From assembly GCF_004765605.1 (NCBI RefSeq), contig NZ_SRLC01000001.1, positions 372,001 to 436,000 of the forward strand: a DNA stretch of 64,000 nt, read 5' to 3'. Both the position numbers and the translations under genes were made by a program. Source of the DNA: Hymenobacter aquaticus (lineage in GTDB: Bacteria > Bacteroidota > Bacteroidia > Cytophagales > Hymenobacteraceae). Positions within the stretch are counted from its first letter, which is position 1. The number at the start of each line of letters is the position of its first letter. Shown here in pieces: positions 31,758-41,551 of the stretch. Under the pieces are notes generated by a model. The model was not told where the DNA came from, ran no database searches, and worked only from the letters and a program-made list of their open reading frames with translations.

Positions 31758-33431
31758 CTACTCCACTACCAGCTTGCCGGTGCGGGGCTGGCCTTGGGCG
31801 TCGGTGGTGCGCAGGGTGTAGAGGCCTGGGGCGAGGCCCCGCACCGATACCCGGGCGGCGGCCGAGACGGTTGTTTCGCGGGCTACGCGGCCCCGCGCGT
31901 CGAACAGCTGCACGCGGGTGCCGGCGAGCAAGCCGGGCAGGCTCACCTCGGCGGCCGCCGGATTGGGGAACAGGCCCAGCGCCTGGGGGCGGGCCGGGGC
32001 CGTGGTCAGGGTCGGGTCGCCGAGGCGGGCCAGGAAGTTGCCGGTAGCAGCACTGCCGCTGCTGACTGTCCGGTTGTCGAAAGCGCAGGTGCCCGAGAAC
32101 GTGCCGAACGCATAGTAGTAGGGCGAGCCAACGCCCACGTAGTAGCCCACGTCGGAGCCCGGGCCGCCGGCCTGCTGCACCCAGTCGAGCTGCCCGTCGG
32201 GGCGGTAGGCGGCCACGGCCACGTCGTTGCCGCCGGCGCTGGTCAGCGTCAGGGAGCCGTAGCGGGCCCCCGTGTTGAAGTAGCCCGCCACGTGGGGCTT
32301 GCCGCCCGGGTCGAGGCTGAGGCCGCCCCAGCCGTCGGAGCCGGGCCCGCCGCTGGCCGCCACCCAGCTCAGCGCCCCCAGGGGTGAATATTTAGCCAGG
32401 TAGCCATCCAGGCCGCCGGCGCCGGGCAGGGCGATGGTGCCAAAGGTGGTGGGCCCAGCAAAGGAGCCGGCCAGGTAGAGGTTGCCATCGGCGTCGGCCT
32501 GCACATCGTTTACCCGCTCGTCGCTCGGGCCGCCTTCCTGCCGCACCCAGGCGGCCTGGCCCTGCGGGTCGTAGCCGATGAGTAGCAGGTCATTGTTGCC
32601 GCGCGGGGTGTAGGCCGGGCTGCCGCTTGCCTGAATGGGCACGGTAAAGCTCGTGACGACGTACACGTCGCCGCGCGCGGCCACGGCCAGGCGGGGCGGC
32701 TGGTAGGTGGTCGGGCCCGAGGGCGGCTGGTAGTCGAAGGCCGGGGTGAGGCGGCGGGCCTCGCCGGTGGCGGCGCGCAGCTGGAGCAGGAAGGCGCCAA
32801 ACCCGGTGGGGGTGCTGAGGCCCACGACCGGCGTACCAAAGCTCATCGAGCTGGTGTAGAGGCCGGTGGCGTAGACGTTGCCCAGCGCATCTGTTCCGAT
32901 GGAGGCGGCGCTGACCCCGGTGCTGGCGGCGGGCGAGCTCTGCGCGGCCCACTGGGGCACCCCCTGGGGCGACACCCGAACCACGAAGACTTTCGAGGCG
33001 GTGTTGATACTGGTGAGCTGTAGGCCGTTGGTGGTCAGGGGTATGGGGCCGGTAAAGGTGCCGGTCACGTAGGCATTGCCGGCCGCGTCGAGGGCCACGT
33101 CGGTAGCCAGCTCGTTGCTGGCCGTGCTGAAGGAGAACACCCAGGCCACCGTGCCGGTGGGGGTGTATTTCACCAGGTACCCGTCGCTGAGGCCCCGGCT
33201 GACGAGGGTGGTGGTGCCGATGGTGATGCTGCCCGTGAAGCTGCCGGCCGCGTAGGTGTTGCCGGCCGCATCGGAGGCCAGGGCCCCGGCGGCGGTGGGC
33301 GCAAAGCCGGGCGCGTAGGCATTAAGCCAGGTGGGCGGGTTGATCTGGGCCTGGGCCGCGGGCAGGGAGTAGGCAAAGGCCGCCAGCACGAAGGCCGCGC
33401 GGCGCAAAGAATCAGGGGTAGAAATAGGCAT
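31758..33431 (-). CDS. T9SS-secreted beta-propeller-repeat protein
   Basis: A 557-aa protein starting at ATG 33431 after rejecting 72 Cys-rich residues upstream. The signal peptide (RRAAFVLAAFAYSLPAAQAQ) precedes SBBP-type repeats, each with DAAGNTYAAGSFTG, DALGNVYATG or DADGNLYLAGSF followed by DGYLVKYTPTG-like strands. These make a propeller. The C-terminus (LGLFPNPAAAEVSLPG, LAPGLYTLRTTDAQG, GKLVVE) is a T9SS sorting domain. It is probably cell-surface exposed; the function is unknown. Confidence 0.88.
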   Translation of the reverse strand: MPISTPDSLRRAAFVLAAFAYSLPAAQAQINPPTWLNAYAPGFAPTAAGALASDAAGNTYAAGSFTGSITIGTTTLVSRGLSDGYLVKYTPTGTVAWVFSFSTASNELATDVALDAAGNAYVTGTFTGPIPLTTNGLQLTSINTASKVFVVRVSPQGVPQWAAQSSPAASTGVSAASIGTDALGNVYATGLYTSSMSFGTPVVGLSTPTGFGAFLLQLRAATGEARRLTPAFDYQPPSGPTTYQPPRLAVAARGDVYVVTSFTVPIQASGSPAYTPRGNNDLLLIGYDPQGQAAWVRQEGGPSDERVNDVQADADGNLYLAGSFAGPTTFGTIALPGAGGLDGYLAKYSPLGALSWVAASGGPGSDGWGGLSLDPGGKPHVAGYFNTGARYGSLTLTSAGGNDVAVAAYRPDGQLDWVQQAGGPGSDVGYYVGVGSPYYYAFGTFSGTCAFDNRTVSSGSAATGNFLARLGDPTLTTAPARPQALGLFPNPAAAEVSLPGLLAGTRVQLFDARGRVARETTVSAAARVSVRGLAPGLYTLRTTDAQGQPRTGKLVVE

Positions 33432-33505
33432 TGCCAAAGATTGCCAAAGAAGCCTAGCCGCGCAAACGGCCGCGCCGGCGGCAAAGGACTCCCGCACCCG
33501 AAGGA

Positions 33506-33672
33506 GGTGTTTCTTACTACCGCAAAGCCCTTCACCACCGGAGCAGCAAAGGGCTTTGTCACGCTGGCACAAGCAGCAGTGGGGTATGCGAGCAAGGTCC
33601 GTCGCCCAGCTCAGAATGACAGACGAAAAAACTACACCCTCATTCACTCATTCACCCATTCACTCATTCACT
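33506..33672. repeat. repeat element with CAAAGCCCTT hairpin and short repeats
   Basis: GCAAAGCCCTTCACCAC and AGCAAAGGGCTTTG form a core hairpin near 33518-33561. A CAGTGGGGTATGCGAGC tail and CAGAATGACAGACG follow. Related tails occur at 48080-48140 and 55100-55150, so this is a truncated member of that family. CATTCACT short repeats (33648-33672) follow and overlap the next stop codon. Confidence 0.65.
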
Positions 33673-34853
33673 CTACGGCGCAGCAGCATGCCCAGCCCGC
33701 CGCCGGCCAGCAGCACGGCGGCGGCCAGGGGCAGGCCGGCGGTAGCAGATGGCCCGGGGGCGGGGACCGTAGCGGCGGCCAGCGCCCGGCGCTCCAGGGC
33801 GTCGAGGCGGGTTTTGAGGGCGGCATTTTCGGCTTGCAGGGCGGCCAGCTGCCGGGCCTGCGCGGTGGTGCGGGCGTCGAGGGCCTGCACGCCGGCCAGG
33901 GCCACGCCGTCGGCATCCACGGTGCTGATGCTGATGCTGTCGGGGCCCAGGCCGAAGGCCCGGCGGAAGTCCTGGGCTATGGGGCCCAGGTGGCGCACGG
34001 TGGCCGGGTCGGCCTTGTAGCTCCAGCGCGTGATGGGCACCTGGCGCAGGCGGCGGAGCACGTCTTCGCCCGCAACGACTTCAAACCGGTGCTTCTTGCG
34101 GCGGTCGGAGGTGTTGGTCCAGGTGCCGCCGGTGCTCAGGTAGGCCCCGGTGGAGGTGGAAATTACCGCATTCGACTGCCCCCAGTTGCTGGTTACGCTG
34201 CCCGACTGGAAGGTAACGCCAGTGGTCAGGTTGCTGCTGGTGAAGACGCGGAAGCCGCCCGTCACGCGCCAGTTGGCCGAGTGGTTCACGCCCGCCCGGA
34301 AAGCATTATTGTTCGCGCCGCTGTTGTCGTGCGTTACGGAACGGTCGGCGAAAACAAAGGAGCCCTGCCGGGCGTTGGTGTGCGCGTCGTAGCCCAGGGC
34401 CACCGAGGCCGCGCCGGAGGCAATGGAGTATTCGCCCACGGCAAAGGCGTTGATTTGGGCGGCCGTCACGTCCTTGCCGAAAGCAGCGGTGTAGTCGCCG
34501 CTGGCCCGGCAGTTGTAGCCGGCGGCGGTAGAGTAGTTGCCGATGTTGGCCGCGTCCCACTGGGTGCCGTTGATGGAGCCGGCCCGGAAAGCGGCCTTTT
34601 CGGGGTACCACACCAGGCGGGTGCCACTGCCTTCGGCCGGCACGTACTGGCCGAAGGCGTCGCCGTCGTAGTCGCCGCCCAGGAGCAGGCCCCCGGTCGA
34701 GAAGACGGTGAGGCGGGCGGCGCTGGGGTTGCGCTTGCGCACCACCAGCAGGGTATCGGGGCCCTGGGCCGAGGCGGCCAGGGGCGGCAGCAGGGCCAGG
34801 GCCAGGGCCAACAGGCCGGCCGCCCGGCGCAGAAGAGCGGAGAAGTTGTCCAT
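33660..34853 (-). CDS. surface fibre protein with YadA-like head and S74 chaperone domain
   Basis: A 397-aa protein starting at ATG 34853. After the signal peptide (AGLLALALALLPPLAASA) come YadA-head-like repeats (NYSTAAGYNCRASGDYTAAF; NAFAVGEYSIASGAASVALG) and an intramolecular chaperone domain of the peptidase S74 type. Its marks are TSDRRKKHRFEVV, IAQDFRRAFG and a coiled coil (QLAALQAENAALKTRLDALE). In phage tail spikes the S74 domain trimerises the fibre and cuts itself off. The very end is unusual: LPLAAAVLLAGGGLGMLL then RRRVNE, a membrane helix with basic tail that resembles a C-terminal sorting signal. Confidence 0.82.
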   Translation of the reverse strand: MDNFSALLRRAAGLLALALALLPPLAASAQGPDTLLVVRKRNPSAARLTVFSTGGLLLGGDYDGDAFGQYVPAEGSGTRLVWYPEKAAFRAGSINGTQWDAANIGNYSTAAGYNCRASGDYTAAFGKDVTAAQINAFAVGEYSIASGAASVALGYDAHTNARQGSFVFADRSVTHDNSGANNNAFRAGVNHSANWRVTGGFRVFTSSNLTTGVTFQSGSVTSNWGQSNAVISTSTGAYLSTGGTWTNTSDRRKKHRFEVVAGEDVLRRLRQVPITRWSYKADPATVRHLGPIAQDFRRAFGLGPDSISISTVDADGVALAGVQALDARTTAQARQLAALQAENAALKTRLDALERRALAAATVPAPGPSATAGLPLAAAVLLAGGGLGMLLRRRVNE

Positions 34854-34969
34854 GAGAATCAGGGAGGGTAAACGGTGCAAAGTCCTGGTAAAGGTAGTTA
34901 TATAGCTAAAACCAAATGAACGGCCGGCGGCCGGGCGCTGACTTGGCCGGCGGGCATACAAAAAGCCCC

Positions 34970-34994
34970 GCCGGGGCGGGGCTTCAACACGCCC
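34970..34994. terminator. bidirectional hairpin
   Basis: AAGCCCCGCC pairs with GGCGGGGCTT around 2-5 nt, between the sensor kinase and the S74 protein on the minus strand. A-runs flank it on one side. Likely the end of the kinase transcript. Confidence 0.6.
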
Positions 34995-35038
34995 CCTGGA
35001 AAGCCGCCGGGGCGGCGGCCCCTGCCCGGGCGGGGTGC

Positions 35039-36244
35039 CTAGCTCAGATCAATGAAGAAGGTGGTGCCTTTATTCTCGCGGCTCTCCAGCCAGATCCTGC
35101 CCTCGTGCAGCTCCACGATCTGCTTGGTGATGAACAGGCCCAGGCCGGTGGTGGTGTCGCCGTAGAGGCCGGGGCGCTGGGCCGCGCCGAACTTGTCGAA
35201 GACGTGGGGCTGCAGGGCTTCGGGAATGCCCAGGCCGGTATCGTGGACGATGAGGCGGATGTGGCCCGCGTGCTTTTCCAGGCGCACCGACACCCGGCCG
35301 CCGCTGGGCGTAAACTTCAGGGCGTTGCTGAGCAGGTTGTCCAGGATGCGGCCCAGCTTGTCGGGGTGAATGTCGGCGTGCTCGGCCTGGGGCGGCAGGG
35401 TGAGCACCAGCTCGATGCCGCGCTCCTGGGCGGCCAGGCGGAAGGTTGCCAGGCGCTCGTCGAGGAAGGCGTTGAGGTTGGTGTGGTGCTTTTCCTGGCG
35501 CGTCGATTCGAGCTGGCCCAGGTAGAGCACGTCGTTGAGCAGGGCGTGGGCCTGGCCGCAGGAGTGGCCGATCAGGTTGAGGAAAGTGGCGACGCCCTCG
35601 GGGTTGCTGGCCGAGCGCAGGGCCAGCAGCTCCTCGTCGCGCCGCAGCAGCTCCATCACCATCTGGATGTGGGCCACGGGGCTGCGCAAATCGTGGGCTA
35701 TCAGGTGCAGCACCGTTTCCTGCGCATCGTAGAGCCGCTTGTGGGATATTTCGAGCTTCTTCCGGTCGCTGATGTCCTCCAGGGTGGTGTAGCCCAGGTC
35801 GCCGCCGTTGTCCTGAAAGAGCACGGCCGTGACCTGGCACCAGAACGACGAGCCGTCGGGGCGGCGCAGGCAGGTTTCGAGCGAGAAGCTGCGCAGCTTG
35901 TGGGCCCACAGGCGGGTTTGCAGCTCGTGCCAGTCGGCGTTGTGGTCGGGGTGGGCAAACTCCAGGATGCGCTTGCCCACTAGGTCATCGGGGCCGGCCA
36001 GGTCGAGCATCTCCACCAGGGCCGGGTTAACCTGCAGAATGGTCAGGTCGGGGGCAATGATTTTGTGGCCCAGGGGCGAGTTCTCGAACACGGTGCGGAA
36101 GCGGGCCTGGCTGAGCTGATACTCGGCGTCGAGGCTCTGCTGCCGGGCGGCTACCTCCCGCAGCCGGGCGTTTTCCTCGCGCAGCGCCCGGAGCTCGGCT
36201 TCCGGGTCGTGGGCAGGGGACAGGGAGCAGGGAGCAGAGGCCAT
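35039..36244 (-). CDS. PAS-domain sensor histidine kinase
   Basis: A 401-aa cytoplasmic kinase without a membrane segment. A coiled coil (ELRALREENARLREVAA) leads into a PAS domain (RFRTVFENSPLGHKIIAPDL ... VGKRILEFAHPDH) with its PAC motif. The HisKA helix has the phospho-His in LIAHDLRSPVAH near residue 190. The HATPase shows LDNLLSNALKFTPSGG, HDTGLGIP and TTGLGLFITKQ. Neither a receiver domain nor a partner regulator is adjacent. The signal it reads is unknown. Confidence 0.92.
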   Translation of the reverse strand: MASAPCSLSPAHDPEAELRALREENARLREVAARQQSLDAEYQLSQARFRTVFENSPLGHKIIAPDLTILQVNPALVEMLDLAGPDDLVGKRILEFAHPDHNADWHELQTRLWAHKLRSFSLETCLRRPDGSSFWCQVTAVLFQDNGGDLGYTTLEDISDRKKLEISHKRLYDAQETVLHLIAHDLRSPVAHIQMVMELLRRDEELLALRSASNPEGVATFLNLIGHSCGQAHALLNDVLYLGQLESTRQEKHHTNLNAFLDERLATFRLAAQERGIELVLTLPPQAEHADIHPDKLGRILDNLLSNALKFTPSGGRVSVRLEKHAGHIRLIVHDTGLGIPEALQPHVFDKFGAAQRPGLYGDTTTGLGLFITKQIVELHEGRIWLESRENKGTTFFIDLS

Positions 36245-36317
36245 AGAGCAGGGGCGCGGCAGCGGAGCCGGCTGGTAAGGTAGCGGAATGTTCGGTGGTA
36301 ATGGCTTGGGGGTGCCT

Positions 36318-36575
36318 CACGGGCGCCTCACCCCCCGGCCCCCTCTCCGAAAAAGGAGAGGGGGAGCCGGACGAAGGGGGTGCTTCACTCTTCGGACGGG
36401 CGCCTCACCCCCCGGCCCCCTCTCCGGAAGAGAGGGGGAGCCAGACGAAGGGGGTGAGATGGTTCGGCGGGACGTTCTCTTTGCGGTGGTATCTTCCGGC
36501 CTTCTTTCCAGCTTCCTTCCGACTTCTTCCCGGCTATCTTCCGGCTTCTTTTTGGCTTTCTTCCGCCCTTCTTCG
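36318..36575. repeat. duplicated hairpin element and pyrimidine-rich repeats
   Basis: GGCGCCTCACCCCCCGGCCC with a CTCTCC...GGAGAG hairpin occurs twice in tandem (about 36328 and 36400). It is followed by a CTTCCGGCTT-type pyrimidine-rich tract of roughly 10-12-bp units (36496-36575). The first part is related to the inverted repeats at 23311 and 53798. Confidence 0.75.
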
Positions 36576-36595
36576 CACCGCTGACTGCTGCCGTT

Positions 36596-37234
36596 ATGCA
36601 TCTTGACCTGAACTTACTGGAGCGTTGGCTGACGGGGTGGAGCCTGGCCCGGGGTGTGGCGCTGCCCCGGGCCGGCGGGGGCGGGTTGGTGGTGGAGGTG
36701 GGCTGGCCGGGGCAGGTGCGGCGGCATGTGTTCGTGGAGGCCGGCCCGGCGCTGCGCGCCTGCGCGGCCCGCATCCGGGAGCCGTTGGTGTACCTGAAAG
36801 CAGCCGTGGGTCCCGACGAGCTGCGGCGGGCGCTGCCGGCGGCCTGGCAGATCGAGGAGGCCCGTTACCTGATGTACTGCCCCGGCCCGATGGCGGCCCC
36901 CGCCGGGGAGCTGCCCGCCGGGTACGCGGTGCAGCTCGGCGTCGAGCACGGGGCCTCGGTGCTGTGCCTGGTGGATGCGGCCGGGCAGACCGCCGCCACG
37001 GGCCGGGTGGTGGTGCACCGGGGCACGGCAGTGTTCGACCGGATTGAAACGATGGAAGGATACCGCCGCCGGGGGCTGGGCTCGGCCGTGATGCACGCCC
37101 TGGATCAGCTGGCGCGGCAGGCCGGCGCCACCGAGCGCCTGCTCGTGGCCACCGAGCAGGGCCGGGCGCTGTACCAGCGCCTGGGCTGGCGGGTGGTAGC
37201 GCCCTACTCGACGGCCGTGCTGGCGGCCCTGTAA
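36596..37234 (+). CDS. GNAT-family acetyltransferase
   Basis: A 212-aa protein. The acetyl-CoA-binding motif A is METMEGYRRRGLGSAVMHAL-like: RIETMEGYRRRGLGS, followed by LLVATEQGRALYQRLGWRVV, the motif B region of GNAT enzymes. The N-terminal 90 residues are less conserved and may be a second degenerate GNAT-like half, as in other two-domain members. The substrate is unknown. A long repeat region separates it from the kinase gene upstream. Confidence 0.85.
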   Translation: MHLDLNLLERWLTGWSLARGVALPRAGGGGLVVEVGWPGQVRRHVFVEAGPALRACAARIREPLVYLKAAVGPDELRRALPAAWQIEEARYLMYCPGPMAAPAGELPAGYAVQLGVEHGASVLCLVDAAGQTAATGRVVVHRGTAVFDRIETMEGYRRRGLGSAVMHALDQLARQAGATERLLVATEQGRALYQRLGWRVVAPYSTAVLAAL

Positions 37235-37375
37235 GGGCCCGGGCCGCCGGGGCCGGCCCACCGCGAGGAGCCGCCGGGCGGTCCGGGGCTTGCTGGCCCG
37301 GGGGAATTGCCGACTTTCGCGCCGTACTTCCGGCAGCTGCCCGCGTGGGGTGGCCGCCGCCTTAGCCTTGCGCCG

Positions 37376-38158
37376 ATGAAACGTCTGCTTTGCCTTGTGT
37401 TGCTGCTGTTGCCGGGCCCGGCCCTGTATGCCAAAACCCCGGCTGCCCTGGAGCAGGACCTGGTGCGGCAGGCGAAGCGCATCAGCTACTGGGCCGACTA
37501 CGCCGATGACGCCCCCGGCCTGAACCCGGCCGACTCGCTGGCCCGGGCCAACGCCGGGCTGCGCCGCCTACTGCTGGCCTACACCGCCGCCGAGCCCGCC
37601 ACGCTCACCTACGCCTTTGCCCGGCTGCGGCAGGAGCACGTCACCATCGCCACGTCTGCGGACGGGCGGCTGCGCATCTACTCCTGGGACACGCGGCAGG
37701 GCGGCACCATGCGCTTCTTCGCCAACGTGTTTCAGTACCGGGCCGGGGGCGGGGTGGTGCGCAGCCGGGCCCTGCCCCGCCCGGCCACCGACGCGGGCCA
37801 GGAGTACATTGATATCTTCGCCGTGCCGCGCGGCACCCAGACCTGCTACCTGGCCTACAGCCAGGCCGTGTACTCCAGCCACGACTGCTACCAGCAGGTG
37901 AAGGGCTTTGCCCTCGAAAGCGGCCGCCTCAACCCCGATGCCCGGCTGATCCGGACCGGCTCGGGGCTGCGCAACACCCTGGGCTTTGCCTTCGACTTCT
38001 TCTCGGTGGCCGGCCGCCCCGAGCGGCCCGTGCGCCTGATCGGCTACGACCCCAAAACCCGGGTGCTGACCCTGCCGGTGGTGTGGGCCGATGGCCGGGT
38101 GACGGAGAAGAAGATTCGGTATGTGTTTGACGGGGTGGTGTTTGGGAAGGCGAAGTAG
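37376..38158 (+). CDS. exported hypothetical protein
   Basis: A 260-aa protein starting at ATG 37376, where a signal peptide begins (KRLLCLVLLLLPGPALYA). The mature part has paired strands such as RLRIYSWDTRQGGTMRFFAN and PVRLIGYDPKTRVLTLPVVW ending VTEKKIRYVFDGVVF, suggesting a beta-rich periplasmic domain. I do not recognise the family. It lies 141 bp after the acetyltransferase on the same strand. Confidence 0.7.
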   Translation: MKRLLCLVLLLLPGPALYAKTPAALEQDLVRQAKRISYWADYADDAPGLNPADSLARANAGLRRLLLAYTAAEPATLTYAFARLRQEHVTIATSADGRLRIYSWDTRQGGTMRFFANVFQYRAGGGVVRSRALPRPATDAGQEYIDIFAVPRGTQTCYLAYSQAVYSSHDCYQQVKGFALESGRLNPDARLIRTGSGLRNTLGFAFDFFSVAGRPERPVRLIGYDPKTRVLTLPVVWADGRVTEKKIRYVFDGVVFGKAK

Positions 38159-38330
38159 GGAGCGGGCCGGAAGCCCGGGACCGGCTTTGGTCCTGCTATT
38201 GCGGGCGTAGGTACCGGGCATAGGCGGAAAAGTGTAACGGGCCGGGGGCGGGTAGTGGTGGGTGTTGCTAAGCTGTTAGCTTTGAGAAGGTTTACTCTTT
38301 TATTCACCCTCTTTATCACTAACAAGCCAC

Positions 38331-38897
38331 ATGGCACGCGTTAACAACAACATCATTACCCAGGGCCTGAGCGGCACGCTGGGCGGCACCCTGGTTTTCC
38401 GGCAGTCGGGAAACCGCACCATCGTTTCGACGGCCCCGCGGGAAACGGACCGGGAGCCCTCGGCCAAGCAGCTGGCTCACCAGCAACGGTTTCAGGAAGC
38501 GGCCCTGTATGCCAAAGCCCAGTTGGCTACGCCCGAGGGCAAGGCCGAGTATGAGGCCGCCCGCGACGAAAACAACAACAGCGCCTACGCCATTGCCGTG
38601 GCCGACTTCATGCAGGCGCCCGACATCCGGGAGCTGGACCTGAGCAATTACACCGGCAAAGTGGGGGACACCATCCGGGCCCGGGTGACGGACAACTTCA
38701 AGGTGGTGGGCGTGACGGTGCGGATCGAAAACAGCGACGGTAGCCTGGTGGAGGAAGGCCCGGCCATGCAGCAGCCCAACGCGGTTGATTGGGTATTCAC
38801 GGCCAAGAAAGCCAATACCAGCCTGGACGGCGACAAAATCACCTTCCGCGCCATCGACAAGCCCGGCAACCCAACTACGGTAAGCAAGACGCTGTAA
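38331..38897 (+). CDS. hypothetical protein of a Bacteroidota-type family
   Basis: A 188-aa protein, MARVNNNIITQGLSGTLGG at the start. The N-terminal 45 residues (GTLVFRQSGNRTIVSTAPR) contain a short beta segment, followed by a charged helix (QRFQEAALYAKAQL). The C-terminal half (IRARVTDNFKVVGVTVRIE, AIDKPGNPTTVSKTL) looks like an immunoglobulin-like beta domain. No signal peptide is present. I recognise the type as recurrent in Bacteroidota but with no assigned function. Confidence 0.65.
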   Translation: MARVNNNIITQGLSGTLGGTLVFRQSGNRTIVSTAPRETDREPSAKQLAHQQRFQEAALYAKAQLATPEGKAEYEAARDENNNSAYAIAVADFMQAPDIRELDLSNYTGKVGDTIRARVTDNFKVVGVTVRIENSDGSLVEEGPAMQQPNAVDWVFTAKKANTSLDGDKITFRAIDKPGNPTTVSKTL

Positions 38898-39031
38898 GGG
38901 AATATCTTGGCTTTGTGCAATTTTCGGCAACTAATCGGCTGAATAGGCTCCGTATAGCTTCCGTATAGGCACTGTATAGGCACCCTTTACCCAGCATAAG
39001 CGCCGCATCCGGCAGAAATGCTAAAATGAAC

Positions 39032-39062
39032 AACGGCCGCCCCGGATTCCGGGGCGGCCGTT
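39032..39062. terminator. bidirectional terminator
   Basis: AACGGCCGCCCCGG (39032-39045) pairs with CCGGGGCGGCCGTT (39049-39062) around ATT. It lies between convergent genes. Upstream, at 38949-38975, three near-tandem CGTATAG copies occur. Confidence 0.7.
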
Positions 39063-39090
39063 TGGGTTATGCCGCAGAGAAGCTGGCGTA

Positions 39091-39735
39091 TTATTCGGCG
39101 GGAGGGGGAGCAGGCCAGTCGAACTGGTCGATGAGCAGCAGGCTCAGCTCCTGGTAGGCTTCGTGCAGGGGGAGGCTCAGGGCGCCGTGGGTGTGCAGGA
39201 AGCCGACGAACATGTAGAGCCAGTGGTGAGCGGGGTAGGAGTAGGCTTTGGTGAACAGGCTTTCCGCCTCCAGGCGCAGCTGCTCGACGTGGGCAATGGG
39301 CCGGCTGGTTTCGGTGCAGCGCAGGGCCTCCTGCATGATTTGCCAGAGGGCCTGGCACTGGGGCACGCTCAAGGGCTCCTCGGCGCTGAGCGAGTAGCGG
39401 GGCTGGGCCTCGCGCAATTCGCCCAGGGGCACCTGCGTAAACCGCAGGACGCTGCCGTGGTGCTTCAGGGCCTCTACCCAGTTCATGAAGTGGGGAAGGG
39501 CAGTAGCGAAGCTAGTCGCGAAATGGGAGTCCTGACGGTGGAAGACGGAGGGCGAACAGGTTATCAGGTAGATAGATTCGGCTTCTATTTCTTCGATGGT
39601 GAAGTGGCAAAAGGTGTCAATCTGCAGGTAGAACTGACACATCTGGGGGCGGGTGTCGATGACGAAGACCAGGGAGGCTAAGCCGGCCTCGCGCACGAGC
39701 TGGAAGAAGAGCTGGGTTTCACTGAGGAAGAGCAT
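39091..39735 (-). CDS. hypothetical protein
   Basis: A 214-aa protein without signal peptide, membrane segment or recognised motif. It is rich in Leu, His and Phe with several helices (QCQALWQIMQEALRC; EQLRLEAESLFTKAYSY) and a Pro-rich end. It lies divergently from the restriction island, marking its left border. Confidence 0.6.
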   Translation of the reverse strand: MLFLSETQLFFQLVREAGLASLVFVIDTRPQMCQFYLQIDTFCHFTIEEIEAESIYLITCSPSVFHRQDSHFATSFATALPHFMNWVEALKHHGSVLRFTQVPLGELREAQPRYSLSAEEPLSVPQCQALWQIMQEALRCTETSRPIAHVEQLRLEAESLFTKAYSYPAHHWLYMFVGFLHTHGALSLPLHEAYQELSLLLIDQFDWPAPPPAE

Positions 39736-39851
39736 AACTAGATTAAGCGAGGGGCTGTGTGTGATAAGGACACGTAGGTAGCCCTCTTGTAGGTAAATAA
39801 TTGGGTGTCCAATAACGCATAATCAGAATATAATACCCCACAGAATTGTAC

Positions 39852-39888
39852 GCATTGTAAGGTGTGTAAGCTTCGTAAGAGTTGTAAG
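39852..39888. repeat. four 9-bp GTAAG direct repeats before hsdM
   Basis: Near-tandem units CATTGTAAG, GTGTGTAAG, CTTCGTAAG and AGTTGTAAG lie about 75 bp upstream of hsdM. They could be a binding array or another one-sided short-repeat element. Confidence 0.6.
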
Positions 39889-39963
39889 CATTGCGTAGCT
39901 TGCGAGGCCGGACGCTATGCCTATAGCGGCCGGCTTCGTGTTTTTGCCTGCTTTTGCCCTTTC

Positions 39964-41544
39964 ATGACTGATACTCAACTCGAAAAGACCCTGTGGAGCA
40001 CGGCCGATAAGCTGCGGGCCAATATGGACGCGGCCGAATACAAGCACGTGGTGCTGGGCCTGATTTTCCTGAAATATATTTCCGACGCCTTCGAGGCCCG
40101 GCATCAGCAGCTCGACCAGGAGTTGAGCGACCCGTCCAGCGACTACTACGTGGCCGAGCCCGCTGCCCGCTACAATACCCTGGAGGACCGCGACGAGTAC
40201 ACCGCCGAAAACGTGTACTACGTTCCCCCAAGTGCCCGGTGGAAGCACCTGCAAAGCCACGCCAAGCTGCCCACCATCGGGACGGAGCTGGACGAGGCGA
40301 TGGAGGCCATTGAGCGCGACAACCCCCGCCTGAAAGGCGTGCTGCCCAAGATTTACGGGCGGCCCACGCTGGACAAGATGCGCCTGGGCCAACTGATTGA
40401 CCTGATCGGGACCATCGGGATGGGCGGCAGCGGGCACATGAGCAAGGACTTGCTGGGCCGGGTGTATGAGTACTTCCTGGGCCAGTTTGCCGATGCCGAG
40501 GGCAAGAAGGGCGGGCAGTTCTACACCCCGGGCAGCATCGTGCGGCTGATGGTGGAAATGCTGGAACCTTACCAGGGCCGCATCTACGACGGAGCCTGCG
40601 GGAGTGGGGGCATGTTTGTGCAGAGCGACAAGTTTATTGAGGAGCACCGGGGCCGCAAGGACGCTATTTCGGTGTTTGGGCAGGAAAGCAACCCCACTAC
40701 TCACCGGCTGGCCCGCATGAACCTGGCCATCCGAGGCATTGAAGCTACCATTGAACTGGGCGATACGCTGCTGCACGATGCCTTCCCCGATCTGAAGGCT
40801 GATTTCGTGCTGGCTAACCCGCCGTTTAATATCTCGGACTGGAACGGGGAGCAGCTGCGCGACGACCGGCGCTGGAAATACGGGGTGCCGCCCCTGGGCA
40901 ACGCCAACTTTGCCTGGCTCCAGCACTTCGTGCACAAGCTCTCGCCTAAGGGGCGGGGCGGTATCGTGCTGGCTAATGGCTCGATGACCAGCGCCTCGGG
41001 CGGGGAAGACGCCATGCGCCGGGAACTGGTGCAGGCCAACTTAGTAGACTGCATGGTGGCTTTGCCTACCCAGCTGTTTTTTAACACCCAGATTCCGGCC
41101 TGCATCTGGTTTTTGGCCCGGGACCGGGCCAGCAACCCCCAGCGCGACCGGAGCAAGGAAATCCTGTTCATCGATGCCCGGCAGCTGGGCACCATGATTA
41201 GCCGCCGCAACCGGGAGCTAACCGAGACTGACATTCGCCGCGTGGCCGATGTGTATCACAACTGGCGCTGCCAGAGCGCCAGTGTGGGGCCAAATGGCGA
41301 GCCGCCGGTTACTTACTTGGATGAGCCCGGCTTCTGCCGCGCCGCTTCAATTGAAGAAGTAGAAGCTCATGGCTTCGTGCTGACACCGGGGCGGTATGTG
41401 GGGACGGAGGATGTGGAGGAGAACGAAGAATATGAAGAGTTGCTCCAAGAATTGGGTGCTGAATTAGCAACACAGCTTGCTGAGTCTGCTCAGCTAGAGG
41501 ACAAAATTCGTCAGAGCCTTCTAAGTGTAGGAATCACAATCTAG
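39964..41544 (+). CDS. hsdM: type I restriction-modification methylase (HsdM)
   Basis: A 526-aa N6-adenine methyltransferase subunit starting at ATG 39964. It has the helical N-terminal HsdM domain ([34 protein letters not shown]). The AdoMet-binding loop is [11 protein letters not shown] (about 209) and the catalytic motif IV is NPPFN (residues 285-289). With HsdS it methylates a bipartite target. The gene is followed 7 bp later by hsdS, so they are co-transcribed. Confidence 0.97.
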   Translation: MTDTQLEKTLWSTADKLRANMDAAEYKHVVLGLIFLKYISDAFEARHQQLDQELSDPSSDYYVAEPAARYNTLEDRDEYTAENVYYVPPSARWKHLQSHAKLPTIGTELDEAMEAIERDNPRLKGVLPKIYGRPTLDKMRLGQLIDLIGTIGMGGSGHMSKDLLGRVYEYFLGQFADAEGKKGGQFYTPGSIVRLMVEMLEPYQGRIYDGACGSGGMFVQSDKFIEEHRGRKDAISVFGQESNPTTHRLARMNLAIRGIEATIELGDTLLHDAFPDLKADFVLANPPFNISDWNGEQLRDDRRWKYGVPPLGNANFAWLQHFVHKLSPKGRGGIVLANGSMTSASGGEDAMRRELVQANLVDCMVALPTQLFFNTQIPACIWFLARDRASNPQRDRSKEILFIDARQLGTMISRRNRELTETDIRRVADVYHNWRCQSASVGPNGEPPVTYLDEPGFCRAASIEEVEAHGFVLTPGRYVGTEDVEENEEYEELLQELGAELATQLAESAQLEDKIRQSLLSVGITI

Positions 41545-41551
41545 CAGTGCA

